Shown here piece by piece: positions 1 to 8,980 of a stretch of DNA of 64,000 bases. Each line of letters begins with the position of its first letter. Position 1 is the stretch's first letter. The notes under the pieces were generated by a model, which did not search any database, was not told the DNA's origin, and was given only the letters and a program-made list of their open reading frames with translations. The translations under genes were made by a program, and so were the position numbers. The stretch lies in NCBI RefSeq assembly GCF_015461845.1, contig NZ_JACOPW010000007.1, forward strand, positions 186,001 to 250,000, read 5' to 3'. The stretch is from Pseudomonas mucoides (GTDB lineage Bacteria; Pseudomonadota; Gammaproteobacteria; Pseudomonadales; Pseudomonadaceae).

Positions 1-409
1 AGTCCTGGAGCACCTCAAACGCTGCCGTCAGCCGCTCGCGATCGACATCGGTGGCGCGCAAAGCCGCGTAATAAGCGCATGACGCTTCCAGGGTATGACG
101 AAATTCCAGCAGATCGCGCTGCGCCTCGGGGTTGTTTTCCAGCAGATGCAGCAATGGATCGCTGAAGGTCGACCCCAGCGAATCGACGACATAATTGCCA
201 CCGCCCTGACGACTGACCAGCAAGCCCTTGGCTGCCAGTTTCTGAATCGCCTCGCGCAACGAAGGGCGTGACACGCCGAACTGCTCGGCCAGTGCACGTT
301 CGGCCGGCAAGCGCTCACCGGACTTCAGCGTGCCTTCAAGGATCATCCCCTCGAGCCGCTCGACAATATCGTCAGACAAACGGCGCTGACGTATCTGATC
401 AAACCCCAT
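1..409 (-). CDS. lldR: FadR/GntR-family lactate regulator LldR (partial, C-terminus beyond window edge)
   Basis: This frame starts at ATG 409 and runs off the left edge, so only about 136 N-terminal residues are visible. They show a winged helix-turn-helix (residues about 8-70, with LPAERALAEQFGVSRPSLRE) followed by the start of an FCD ligand domain (LLEFRHTLEASCAYYAA). This is the FadR subfamily of GntR repressors. It is divergent from lldP, and the intergenic region holds a perfect FadR-type palindrome, so a role as lactate-responsive repressor of the lld/lut operon is a strong inference. The family normally has about 230-260 residues. The ligand-binding part cannot be inspected here. A PdhR or GlcC relative is possible from sequence alone, but the context favours LldR. 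Confidence 0.85.
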   Translation of the reverse strand, partial: MGFDQIRQRRLSDDIVERLEGMILEGTLKSGERLPAERALAEQFGVSRPSLREAIQKLAAKGLLVSRQGGGNYVVDSLGSTFSDPLLHLLENNPEAQRDLLEFRHTLEASCAYYAALRATDVDRERLTAAFEVLQD

Positions 410-556
410 AACTCACTTCTCCACGATCCCGACCGCTCGCCGGGCTCTCTATTCTGGCCTATTGGCGCGGCGTCAGCACCTGCCAGGAAGACGCTCGATC
501 AAGCCGGTCAGCGGCATTACACACGGCGTATTCGACAAAAGTTTTAGGGCGGCAAA

Positions 557-586
557 TTGACACACCGCACAGAAGGCTTTTACCCT
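557..586 (+). promoter_or_regulatory. Candidate sigma70 promoter of the lldP operon
   Basis: A perfect -35 hexamer TTGACA (557-562) is followed after 18 bases by a weak -10, TACCCT (581-586). Transcription would start near 593, just before the operator at 604-620, an arrangement that suits simple repression. Assigned by eye; the -10 is poor. Confidence 0.4.
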
Positions 587-603
587 AGCCAACAGCGATT
601 GTA

Positions 604-620
604 AATTGGTATTACCAATT
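604..620. promoter_or_regulatory. LldR operator (17-bp perfect palindrome)
   Basis: AATTGGTATTACCAATT is a perfect inverted repeat (8+1+8). It contains the FadR-subfamily core TNGTNNNACNA and resembles described LldR operators. It lies between the candidate lldP promoter and the lldP start (673), and about 195 bp upstream of lldR, so it could control lldP and possibly lldR. Confidence 0.8.
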
Positions 621-672
621 AACCAAGAACGCTGCCCAGTGCCTGACCAACAACAATTAGGGGCCACCCCAT

Positions 673-2367
673 ATGCAAACCTGGCAACAGCTCTACACCC
701 CGCTCGGCAGTCTCGGCATCTCCGCCCTCGCGGCCGTCATCCCCATCGTATTTTTCTTCCTGGCGTTGGCGGTGTTCCGCCTCAAAGGCCATGTGGCCGG
801 CAGCATCACCTTGGCGTTGTCGATTGCCGTGGCGATCTTTGCCTTCCAGATGCCGGTCGACATGGCGTTCGCCGCCGCCGGTTATGGCTTCGCCTACGGT
901 CTGTGGCCCATTGCCTGGATCATCGTGGCGGCTGTGTTCCTGTACAAACTGACGGTCAAGAGCGGTCAGTTCGAAGTGATCCGTAGCTCGGTACTGTCGA
1001 TCACCGACGACCAGCGCTTGCAGGTGTTGCTGATCGGGTTCTGCTTCGGTGCATTCCTCGAAGGCGCTGCCGGTTTCGGTGCACCGGTGGCGATTACCGC
1101 TGCCCTGCTCGTCGGCCTGGGCTTCAATCCGCTGTACGCGGCCGGCCTGTGCCTGATCGCCAACACCGCGCCCGTCGCATTCGGCGCCTTGGGGATCCCG
1201 ATCATCGTGGCCGGGCAAGTGACCGGTATCGACGCGTTCAAGATCGGCGCCATGACCGGTCGCCAGCTGCCGCTGCTGTCGCTGTTCGTGCCGTTCTGGC
1301 TGGTGTTCATGATGGACGGCATGCGCGGCGTGAAGGAAACCTGGCCTGCCGCGCTGGTGGCCGGCTTGAGCTTCGCCATCACCCAATACTTCACATCCAA
1401 CTTCATTGGCCCGGAACTGCCGGACATCACCTCGGCCCTGGTCAGCCTGATTTCCCTGACCCTGTTCCTGAAAGTCTGGCAGCCGAAACGCGCCGCCGGC
1501 CAACACATTGCCGGTGCCGTCTCGGCGTCCGTGGTGACCGCCAGCGTCGGTGGTTTCGGTCAGCCGCGCACCACCGTGGCCTCGCCGTATAGCCTCGGTG
1601 AAATCTTCAAAGCCTGGTCGCCATTCCTGATCCTCACCGTACTCGTCACCATCTGGACCCTGAAGCCGTTCAAGGCGATGTTCGCGGCCGGCGGTTCGAT
1701 GTACAGCTGGGTGTTCAACTTCGCCATCCCGCACCTGGATCAAATGGTGATCAAGGTGGCACCGATCGTGGCGGCCCCGACGGCCATCCCGGCAGTGTTC
1801 AAGCTCGACCCGATTTCCGCGACCGGCACGGCGATTTTCTTCTCTGCGCTGATCTCGATGCTGGTGCTGAAGATCAATTTCAAAACTGGTCTGACCACTT
1901 TTAAAGAGACCTTCTACGAACTGCGCTGGCCGATCCTGTCCATCGGCATGGTGCTGGCGTTCGCCTTCGTCACCAACTACTCCGGCATGTCGTCGACCAT
2001 GGCGCTGGTGTTGGCAGCGACGGGCGCAGCGTTCCCGTTCTTCTCGCCGTTCCTCGGCTGGCTGGGCGTGTTCCTGACCGGTTCCGACACCTCGTCCAAC
2101 GCCCTGTTCAGTTCGTTGCAAGCGACCACCGCACACCAGATCGGTGTCAGCGATGTGTTGCTGGTGGCGGCAAACACCAGCGGCGGCGTGACCGGCAAGA
2201 TGATCTCGCCACAATCGATCGCCGTGGCCTGCGCCGCAACCGGCTTGGTGGGCAAGGAATCGGATCTGTTCCGCTTCACCCTCAAGCACAGCCTATTCTT
2301 TGCAACGATAGTCGGCTTGATCACCCTGGCTCAGGCCTATTGGTTCACCGGCATGCTGGTGCACTAA
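673..2367 (+). CDS. lldP: L-lactate permease LldP
   Basis: This 564-residue inner-membrane lactate/H+ symporter belongs to the LctP family, whose usual length is about 550-565. Many hydrophobic segments run throughout, with family-typical stretches such as GAFLEGAAGFGAPVAITAAL (residues about 118-140) and the C-terminal GSDTSSNALFSSLQ and GKMISPQSIAVA. The start at 673 has an AGGGG Shine-Dalgarno at 659-663. It is the first gene of a probable operon with lutABC and dld, preceded by a promoter and an LldR operator. It should import L- and D-lactate (and possibly glycolate) for the dehydrogenases encoded downstream. Confidence 0.95.
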   Translation: MQTWQQLYTPLGSLGISALAAVIPIVFFFLALAVFRLKGHVAGSITLALSIAVAIFAFQMPVDMAFAAAGYGFAYGLWPIAWIIVAAVFLYKLTVKSGQFEVIRSSVLSITDDQRLQVLLIGFCFGAFLEGAAGFGAPVAITAALLVGLGFNPLYAAGLCLIANTAPVAFGALGIPIIVAGQVTGIDAFKIGAMTGRQLPLLSLFVPFWLVFMMDGMRGVKETWPAALVAGLSFAITQYFTSNFIGPELPDITSALVSLISLTLFLKVWQPKRAAGQHIAGAVSASVVTASVGGFGQPRTTVASPYSLGEIFKAWSPFLILTVLVTIWTLKPFKAMFAAGGSMYSWVFNFAIPHLDQMVIKVAPIVAAPTAIPAVFKLDPISATGTAIFFSALISMLVLKINFKTGLTTFKETFYELRWPILSIGMVLAFAFVTNYSGMSSTMALVLAATGAAFPFFSPFLGWLGVFLTGSDTSSNALFSSLQATTAHQIGVSDVLLVAANTSGGVTGKMISPQSIAVACAATGLVGKESDLFRFTLKHSLFFATIVGLITLAQAYWFTGMLVH

Positions 2368-2393
2368 GTACTACAGGTTAAAACGCAAAAACC

Positions 2394-2479
2394 GACGCCG
2401 GACCACGATTCCGGCGTCAGCAATTCACAACCCGGTCTGCAAGGCTGCTGAAAGCTTCCCGCTCTATATTCAGCAGCCT
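2394..2479 (+). other. Two strong stem-loops between lldP and lutA
   Basis: The 152-bp gap after lldP holds two perfect hairpins. One has a 9-bp stem (2394-2402 with 2410-2418, 7-nt loop) and the other an 11-bp stem (2442-2452 with 2469-2479, 16-nt loop). Neither is followed by a T-run, so they are not classic terminators. They could stabilise the lldP message or allow partial read-through and so set different levels of permease and enzymes. Confidence 0.5.
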
Positions 2480-2519
2480 CAGCGGACGGATAACCGGGAC
2501 TCACCCGGAGACACGCCTG

Positions 2520-3344
2520 ATGAGCGAGCTTTTTTACAACGCTGTGCCGAACGCGACCCGCGTCGCCCCGCCACTGCCCGAGCCTCGGCAATACCCCAGC
2601 GAGAAACCGTCACGGGTGTACCTGTTCGGGACTTGCGTAGTGGACTTGTTCTACCCGGAAGCCGGGATGGACGCGATCCACTTGCTGGAACGCGAAGGCA
2701 TTCGTGTCGAGTACCCACAAGGGCAAAGCTGCTGCGGACAACCCGCCTACACTTCGGGTTACACCGAGCAGGCAAGGACCGTGGCGCGTTCGCAACTGGC
2801 GCTGTTCGCCGGAGATTTTCCGGTGGTGGTGCCGTCGGGATCGTGTGCCGGGATGTTGCGCGAACACTATGCCGACTTGTTCAAGGACGAGCCGGACACG
2901 TTGAAGCAAGTCCAGGCGCTCGCCGCCCGGACGTACGAACTGGCCGAGTTCCTGCTGTTTGTCTGCAAGGTGCAGCTCAAGGACAGCGGTGAGCCGGTCA
3001 AAGTGGCGTTGCACACATCATGCTCGGCACGCCGGGAAATGAACACCCACCTGCACGGTCGCGAGTTATTGGCGCAATTGAGCAACGTGGAGCGGGTCAA
3101 TCACGACCACGAAAGCGAATGTTGTGGCTTCGGTGGGACGTTCAGCGTCCGTATGCCAGACATTTCCGGCGCGATGGTGGCGGACAAGACCCGGTCGTTG
3201 AAGGAATCTGGCGCGCACAAGGTACTCAGTGCCGACTGCGGTTGCCTGATGAACATCAACGGCTCGCTGGAGAAACAGCAGGAAGCATTGCGCGGCCAGC
3301 ACCTGGCCAGTTTCCTCTGGCAGCGAACCGGAGGTGCCCGATGA
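2520..3344 (+). CDS. lutA: L-lactate oxidation complex Fe-S subunit LutA/LldE
   Basis: This 274-residue protein has two cysteine-rich CCG domains. The first includes CVVDLFYPEAGMDAIHLLE and SCCGQPAYTSGY; the second includes HTSCSARREMN and ESECCGFGGTFSVRMPDIS. This is the pattern of LutA/YkgE, the heterodisulfide-reductase-like subunit of the three-part L-lactate dehydrogenase. The first about 30 residues are a less conserved extension. The start at 2520 has GGAG at 2507-2510. The stop overlaps the lutB start (ATGA). With LutB and LutC it oxidises L-lactate to pyruvate at the membrane. Confidence 0.93.
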   Translation: MSELFYNAVPNATRVAPPLPEPRQYPSEKPSRVYLFGTCVVDLFYPEAGMDAIHLLEREGIRVEYPQGQSCCGQPAYTSGYTEQARTVARSQLALFAGDFPVVVPSGSCAGMLREHYADLFKDEPDTLKQVQALAARTYELAEFLLFVCKVQLKDSGEPVKVALHTSCSARREMNTHLHGRELLAQLSNVERVNHDHESECCGFGGTFSVRMPDISGAMVADKTRSLKESGAHKVLSADCGCLMNINGSLEKQQEALRGQHLASFLWQRTGGAR

Positions 3345-4795
3345 GCACTTCCACGATTATTCCGACGGTCAGCGTCGACGAAGATTTTCGTGCCCGGGCT
3401 CACAAGGCGTTGGACGACAAGCAACTGCGAAACAACTTTCGCACTGCGATGGATTCACTGATGACAAAACGGGCAGCGTCCTTCAGCGATGCCCACGAAA
3501 GAGAACATTTGCGATCGCTGGGCAATGCTGTCCGCGCCCGTACGTTATCCAAGTTGCCCGATTTGCTCGAGCAGCTTGAACAGAACCTGACCCGCAACGG
3601 TGTGACAGTGCACTGGGCGGAAACGGTGGACGAAGCCAATGGCATCGTCCTCTCGATCATCCGCGCTCACGAGGGGCGGCAAGTGATCAAGGGCAAATCG
3701 ATGGTCAGCGAAGAGATGGAGATGAATCATTTCCTCGCTGATCAAGGCATTGAATGCCTGGAATCGGACATGGGCGAGTACATCGTCCAGCTCGACCACG
3801 AGAAGCCTTCACACATTATTATGCCGGCGATCCACAAGAATGCCGGTCAGGTCGCGTCCTTGTTCCACGACAAACTTGGCGTGGAATACACAAAGGACGT
3901 TGACCAACTCATTCAGATCGGTCGCAGAGTCTTGCGGCAGAAATTCTTCGAAGCGGACATCGGCGTCTCCGGTGTCAACTTCGCCGTGGCCGAAACCGGC
4001 ACCCTGTTGCTGGTGGAAAACGAAGGCAACGGGCGCATGACCACGTCGGTGCCACCGGTGCACATCGCCGTGACCGGTATCGAAAAAGTCGTGGAAAACC
4101 TGCGCGACGTGGTGCCGTTGCTGTCACTGCTGACCCGCTCGGCGCTGGGCATTCCGATCACCACCTACGTCAACATGATCTCCGGGCCGCGCAAGGCGCA
4201 TGAACTCGACGGTCCTCAGGAAGTGCACCTGGTCTTGCTCGACAACGGTCGCAGCCAGGCATTTGCCGACAGCGAACTGCGCCAGACCCTGAACTGCATC
4301 CGCTGCGGCGCCTGTATGAATCATTGCCCGGTCTACACCCGAATCGGCGGCCACGCCTATGGGGAGGTTTACCCTGGGCCTATCGGAAAAATCATCACGC
4401 CGCACATGGTCGGCCTGGCGAAAGTCCCGGACCACCCCAGCGCCTCATCGCTTTGTGGTGCGTGTGGCGAGGTCTGCCCGGTAAAAATCCCGATCCCTGC
4501 ATTGCTGCGTCGCCTGCGGGAAGAGAACGTCAAAGCCCCGAACAGCCCGCATCAAGTCATGCGCGGCCAAGGCAGCAAGTATTCGCGCAAAGAACGGTTC
4601 ATCTGGAATGCCTGGGCGAAGCTCAACAGTTCGCCGACGTTGTATCGGCTGTTCGTTTTCTTCGCCACACGGCTGCGCGCGCTCACGCCGAACCATATCG
4701 GCCCGTGGACGCAGAACCACAGCGCCCCCAAACCCGCCGCCCGCTCACTGCACGACATGGCCCGCGAGCATTTGGCCAAACAGGGAGACCGTTGA
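3341..4795 (+). CDS. lutB: L-lactate oxidation complex Fe-S subunit LutB/LldF
   Basis: This 484-residue protein starts at ATG 3341, inside the stop of lutA. An upstream in-frame start near 3020 would overlap lutA by over 300 bp and is rejected. It has an N-terminal DUF162/LUD domain (residues about 60-300, including NFAVAETGTLLLVENEGNGR). Two 4Fe-4S clusters follow, CIRCGACMNHCPVY and LCGACGEVCPVKIPIP, and then a short C-terminal domain. This matches LutB/YkgF in length and order. It should carry electrons from lactate oxidation towards the quinone pool. It is in tight operon contact with lutA (4-bp overlap) and lutC (1-bp overlap). Confidence 0.95.
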   Translation: MSTSTIIPTVSVDEDFRARAHKALDDKQLRNNFRTAMDSLMTKRAASFSDAHEREHLRSLGNAVRARTLSKLPDLLEQLEQNLTRNGVTVHWAETVDEANGIVLSIIRAHEGRQVIKGKSMVSEEMEMNHFLADQGIECLESDMGEYIVQLDHEKPSHIIMPAIHKNAGQVASLFHDKLGVEYTKDVDQLIQIGRRVLRQKFFEADIGVSGVNFAVAETGTLLLVENEGNGRMTTSVPPVHIAVTGIEKVVENLRDVVPLLSLLTRSALGIPITTYVNMISGPRKAHELDGPQEVHLVLLDNGRSQAFADSELRQTLNCIRCGACMNHCPVYTRIGGHAYGEVYPGPIGKIITPHMVGLAKVPDHPSASSLCGACGEVCPVKIPIPALLRRLREENVKAPNSPHQVMRGQGSKYSRKERFIWNAWAKLNSSPTLYRLFVFFATRLRALTPNHIGPWTQNHSAPKPAARSLHDMAREHLAKQGDR

Positions 4796-5466
4796 TGAGC
4801 GCCAGACAAAACATCCTCGCCAAGTTACGGAAAAGTCTGACCGGCACTACGCCGGTGCCTGACGAGTTCGACGTCGAACTGGTGACAGCGCCCTACACCT
4901 ACACCGCTGAACAACGCATTCCGCAGCTGCGCAAATTGATGGAAGCGGTGCACACCGAAATCCACCTGACATCGGGCGAAGGCTGGCCTTCGCTGCTGGC
5001 CCGGTTGTTACAGGATCGTCAGTTGCCCAGCCTGTTGATCGCGCCGACTACACCTCACGGGGAACACATCACTCAGCATTGGGCGAAAAATCCGGGGCTG
5101 CCGGCGCTCAAAGCCTACGACCGCCCGATTGAAGAATGGAAAGCCGAGTTGTTCAACGAGACTCCGGCCAGCCTCACCGGCACCCTTGGCGCAATCGCGG
5201 CCACCGGTAGCCTGATTCTGTGGCCGACGCGGGAAGAGCCGCGCCTGATGAGCCTGGTGCCACCGGTGCATTTCGCCCTGCTCAAGGCCAGTGAAATTCG
5301 CGACAACTTCTATCAGGTGCAGCAGGAATTCAACTGGGCCCACGGCATGCCGACCAACGCCTTGCTGGTGTCCGGCCCGTCGAAAACCGCCGACATTGAA
5401 CAGATCCTCGCCTACGGCGCGCACGGTCCGAAAGACCTTGTCGTGTTGATCCTGGAGGACCAATGA
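4795..5466 (+). CDS. lutC: L-lactate oxidation complex subunit LutC/LldG
   Basis: This 223-residue LUD-domain (DUF162) protein corresponds to LutC/YkgG. The motif GTLGAIAATGSLILWPTREEPR followed by VPPVHFALLKASEI parallels the equivalent segment of LutB, as expected for the family. It has no cysteine clusters. The start ATG at 4795 shares one base with the lutB stop, and its own end overlaps the dld start by 4 bp. It is required with LutA and LutB for L-lactate use in organisms with this pathway; its exact biochemical role is less certain. Confidence 0.93.
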   Translation: MSARQNILAKLRKSLTGTTPVPDEFDVELVTAPYTYTAEQRIPQLRKLMEAVHTEIHLTSGEGWPSLLARLLQDRQLPSLLIAPTTPHGEHITQHWAKNPGLPALKAYDRPIEEWKAELFNETPASLTGTLGAIAATGSLILWPTREEPRLMSLVPPVHFALLKASEIRDNFYQVQQEFNWAHGMPTNALLVSGPSKTADIEQILAYGAHGPKDLVVLILEDQ

Positions 5467-8273
5467 GTCTACCGGCGGCTTTCCTTAGAGATGCACAGCA
5501 ACTGATCCCCCAAGCGCGACGTTTCGACGACCCGCTGTCGACATTGGCCTTCGGCACTGATGCCAGTTTCTATCGGCTGATTCCGCAACTGGTAATTCGC
5601 GTCGAGTCCGAAGATGAAGTGGTGGCGCTGCTCAAACTGGCGCAACGGGATCAGGTCCCGGTGACCTTCCGCGCCGCCGGCACCAGCCTGTCTGGCCAGG
5701 CTATCAGCGATTCGGTGCTGATCGTGTTGGGGGATAACTGGAACGGTCGCGAGATTCGTGGCCAAGGTACGCAAATCCGCCTGCAACCGGGCGTGATCGG
5801 CGCACAAGCCAACGCCTGGCTGGCCCCGTTCGGACGCAAGATCGGCCCGGACCCGGCCTCGATCAACGCCTGTAAAATTGGCGGCATCGTCGCCAACAAC
5901 GCCAGCGGCATGTGTTGCGGCACGGCGCAGAATACTTATCACACGCTGGCCGGCATTCGGCTGGTGCTGGCCGATGGCAGCCGCCTCGATACCGAAGACG
6001 CGGCCAGTGTGGCGGCGTTTCGACAAAGCCACGCCCCGTTGCTTGAACGTCTGGCCACGTTGGGCCGCGAGACGCGCGCCAACGCCGAACTGGCGGCAAG
6101 AATCCGCCACAAATACCGTCTGAAAAATACCACCGGCCTGTCACTCAATGCCTTGGTGGATTTCGACGAGCCTGTGGATATCTTGAGCCACTTGCTGGTG
6201 GGCTCCGAAGGGACCCTCGGCTTTATCAGCGCGGTGACTTACGACACGGTGATCGATCACCCGAACAAGGCCTCGGCGCTGATCGTGTTCCCGGACGTGG
6301 AAACCTGCTGCAACGCCGTGACCGTACTGAAAAGCCAACCGGTGTCGGCCGTGGAACTGCTGGACCGTCGCAGCCTGCGCTCGGTACAGGACAAACCCGG
6401 CATGCCCGCTTTCGTACAACAGCTGTCGAACAATGCTTGCGCGCTGCTGATCGAATCCCGCGCCGCATCGTCCACTTTGCTGCAGGAACAACTGGCGCAG
6501 ATCATGGCGTCGCTGACCTCGTTCCCCATGGAAAAACAGGTCGACTTCACCGAAGACCCGGTGGAAAACGCCCGCCTCTGGGCGATCCGCAAAGACACCT
6601 TCCCCGCCGTCGGCGCCGTGCGCAAAACCGGCACCACGGTGATCATCGAAGACGTGACCTTCCCGGTGGAACAACTGGCCATCGGCGTCAATCGCCTGAT
6701 CGAGCTGTTCGACAAACATCACTACGACGAAGCGATCCTTTTCGGACACGCACTGGAAGGCAATCTGCACTTCGTCTTCACCCAAGGCTTCAACAACCCG
6801 GAAGAAGTCGCACGCTATCAGGCGTTCATGGACGACGTGGCGCAGTTGGTGGCGGTGGAATTCGGTGGCTCGCTAAAGGCCGAACACGGCACCGGGCGCA
6901 ACATGGCGCCCTTCGTCGAACTGGAATGGGGCAGCGATGCCTACCAGTTGATGTGGCAGCTCAAACGCCTGCTCGACCCCAATGGCATTCTCAATCCGGA
7001 CGTGGTGCTCAGCGAAGATCCACAGATCCACCTCAAGCACCTGAAACCGTTGCCGGCCGCCGATGAGATTGTGGATAAGTGCATCGAGTGCGGTTTCTGC
7101 GAGCCGGTGTGCCCGTCGAAAGGCCTGACCCTGAGCCCGCGTCAGCGCATCGTGATCTGGCGGGATATTCAGGCGAAAAAACGCGCAGGCGTTGATACCA
7201 CCGAACTCGAAGCCGCTTACGAATATCAAGGCATCGACACCTGCGCGGCCACCGGTCTTTGTGCGCAACGCTGCCCTGTCGGCATCAATACCGGCGAGCT
7301 GGTGAAAAAACTCCGCAGCCGCAACGCAACGCGTACGAAAACCGCCAACTGGCTGGAAGGCAATTTCGCCACGGCACTGCAAGGTGCGCGTTTCACCCTG
7401 CACGTTGCCAATGGCGCACGGATGCTGCTGGGAGCGCCACGCCTGGCGAAGCTGTCGGCGACGCTGACGAAGCTGTCCAAAGGGCAGGTCCCGCAGTGGA
7501 CCAACGCCATGCCGCAGCCGGAAAAAGCCATTCGCTTCAGCCCGACCGTGTCGGACGAACGCCCTCGGGTGGTGTACCTGGCGGCGTGTGTGTCGCGAGT
7601 CATGGGCCCGGCGGCGGGTGATAAAGAGCAGATGTCGCTGTACGACAAAACCCGTGGACTGCTGGAAAAAGCCGGTTACCAAGTGGTCTTCCCGGACAAT
7701 CAGGACAACCTCTGCTGTGGCCAGCCATTCGCCTCAAAAGGTTACGCCGAACAGGCCGAACACAAACGCCAGGAACTGATCGGCGCCTTGCTGCACGCCA
7801 GTCGCGGCGGGCTCGACCCGATTTACTGCGACACCAGCCCCTGCACGCTGCGGCTGGTTCAGGACCTGGGCGACGTTCGACTGGACCTGTACGACCCGGT
7901 GCGATTCATCCGTACGCATTTGATGGATCGCCTGGATTTCACACCGCAGGAAGCGCCGATTGCCGTACACGTCACGTGCAGTACCCAGCACCTTGGCGAG
8001 AGCCAGGCGTTGATTGATCTGGCGCGCAAGTGCAGCAAAACCGTGGTCATTCCTGAAGGGATTCACTGCTGCGGGTTTGCCGGTGACAAGGGTTTCACCA
8101 CGCCGGAACTGAACGCTCATTCGCTAAGAACGCTCAAGGACGCGGTGCAGCAGTGCAGCGAGGGGATTTCCACCAGCCGCACCTGTGAGATCGGGCTGTC
8201 GCAACATGGCGGCATTGATTACCACGGGCTAGTCTATCTGGTGGACCGCGTTACCCAGGCTAGGGCGACCTGA
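5463..8273 (+). CDS. dld: FAD/Fe-S D-lactate dehydrogenase (quinone-type, Dld-II class)
   Basis: This 936-residue fusion flavoprotein has, in order, a FAD-binding PCMH domain (residues about 40-270, with VTFRAAGTSLSGQAISD), a C-terminal FAD-oxidase domain (about 280-520, with HALEGNLHFVF and AEHGTGRN), two 4Fe-4S motifs (CIECGFCEPVCPS and CAATGLCAQRCP, about 540-610), and CCG cysteine domains (NLCCGQPFASKGY, IHCCGFAGDKGF). The size and order match the large NAD-independent D-lactate dehydrogenases found beside lldP in pseudomonads. It is the last gene of the lactate operon and overlaps lutC by 4 bp. A 2-hydroxyglutarate or related 2-hydroxyacid activity cannot be excluded from sequence. Confidence 0.9.
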   Translation: MSLPAAFLRDAQQLIPQARRFDDPLSTLAFGTDASFYRLIPQLVIRVESEDEVVALLKLAQRDQVPVTFRAAGTSLSGQAISDSVLIVLGDNWNGREIRGQGTQIRLQPGVIGAQANAWLAPFGRKIGPDPASINACKIGGIVANNASGMCCGTAQNTYHTLAGIRLVLADGSRLDTEDAASVAAFRQSHAPLLERLATLGRETRANAELAARIRHKYRLKNTTGLSLNALVDFDEPVDILSHLLVGSEGTLGFISAVTYDTVIDHPNKASALIVFPDVETCCNAVTVLKSQPVSAVELLDRRSLRSVQDKPGMPAFVQQLSNNACALLIESRAASSTLLQEQLAQIMASLTSFPMEKQVDFTEDPVENARLWAIRKDTFPAVGAVRKTGTTVIIEDVTFPVEQLAIGVNRLIELFDKHHYDEAILFGHALEGNLHFVFTQGFNNPEEVARYQAFMDDVAQLVAVEFGGSLKAEHGTGRNMAPFVELEWGSDAYQLMWQLKRLLDPNGILNPDVVLSEDPQIHLKHLKPLPAADEIVDKCIECGFCEPVCPSKGLTLSPRQRIVIWRDIQAKKRAGVDTTELEAAYEYQGIDTCAATGLCAQRCPVGINTGELVKKLRSRNATRTKTANWLEGNFATALQGARFTLHVANGARMLLGAPRLAKLSATLTKLSKGQVPQWTNAMPQPEKAIRFSPTVSDERPRVVYLAACVSRVMGPAAGDKEQMSLYDKTRGLLEKAGYQVVFPDNQDNLCCGQPFASKGYAEQAEHKRQELIGALLHASRGGLDPIYCDTSPCTLRLVQDLGDVRLDLYDPVRFIRTHLMDRLDFTPQEAPIAVHVTCSTQHLGESQALIDLARKCSKTVVIPEGIHCCGFAGDKGFTTPELNAHSLRTLKDAVQQCSEGISTSRTCEIGLSQHGGIDYHGLVYLVDRVTQARAT

Positions 8274-8286
8274 GCAAGACCTCAAG

Positions 8287-8311
8287 GAAGGCGCATTCAA
8301 GCGCTTTTTTT
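8287..8311 (+). terminator. Terminator of the lactate operon
   Basis: A 7-bp stem with one G-U pair (AAGGCGC with GCGCTTT, 6-nt loop) is followed by a run of T, 14 bp after the dld stop. Confidence 0.6.
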
Positions 8312-8470
8312 AGTGTTTCTTGCCAGAACCGACAGCAGTACAGCAAAAATTTAGAACCCTGACGTGCCGCCGCAGTCCACTGATCAAGTCCCGCAAAAGT
8401 GGGACCTTCCCAACACTCGGCAGCCCGTCCTGATGGTCAGAATGACTGGCCTCAGTTCAAGGAGATACAC

Positions 8471-8746
8471 ATGAAACGTTCTGTACTGTTTGGTCTGTTC
8501 GTTACTGCCTCACTGCTGGCTTCCCCCTCGTTTGCCGCCGAAAAAGATCTATGCGCGGTCAATCTGCAAACCATCGAAAACGCACAGGCACAGATTCCTG
8601 CGGAGATGGCTGACCAGGTAGCGGACTCCGTCAAGCAAGCCCAAGCGGACCATGCAAAAGGCACCAAGGAAGGTACTGACGCTTGCATCGCCGAGACCAA
8701 TGACACCATCAAGATGATCAAGGACGCGAACAAAGGCGGGAAGTAA
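8471..8746 (+). CDS. Small secreted protein with a cysteine pair (paralogue of the next gene)
   Basis: This 91-residue protein has a clear Sec signal peptide (MKRSVLFGLFVTASLLASPSF, probable cleavage after AxA near residue 22). The mature part is about 70 residues, charged and helical, with two cysteines (DLCAV and TDACIAE) that could form a disulfide. The start at 8471 has AAGGAGA just upstream; in-frame codons further upstream lack a site. The protein 235 bp downstream shares the signal peptide pattern and cysteine spacing, so the two are tandem paralogues. I do not recognise a named function; small pseudomonad periplasmic proteins of this kind are usually listed as hypothetical. Confidence 0.8.
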   Translation: MKRSVLFGLFVTASLLASPSFAAEKDLCAVNLQTIENAQAQIPAEMADQVADSVKQAQADHAKGTKEGTDACIAETNDTIKMIKDANKGGK

Positions 8747-8800
8747 CCCGGCTCTGGGCCGACCTTCGGGTTGGCACGCTGGCTCTAACCGATACACATC

Positions 8801-8830
8801 CAAAACCCGCCAATTGCGGGTTTTGGTGCA
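8801..8830 (+). terminator. Rho-independent terminator after the first small secreted protein
   Basis: A perfect 10-bp stem (CAAAACCCGC with GCGGGTTTTG, 5-nt loop) contains its own T-run. The same stem sequence with a different loop recurs at 39207-39231. Confidence 0.75.
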
Positions 8831-8980
8831 TTTGGGGTTTGATAATCCCTTATAGCGCCATTGCTTCCATCAGTCAGTTTTTCCATAGCTTTTTTTGCAC
8901 AAACCGAATTACTGTGCCGCGCCGTAGTCTTTTAGATAAGCCCATCAATCGTGGCTGACTATCCGCTCGAGGAGATACCC

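Noticed and set aside
619..2289. Long open frame antisense to lldP
   Set aside because: It mirrors the codon pattern of a clear permease gene. Composition is low-complexity Arg/Gly/His, typical of a GC-rich shadow frame.
3020..3340. Upstream extension of lutB
   Set aside because: It would overlap lutA by more than 300 bp. The ATG at 3341 in the ATGA overlap fits the family start.
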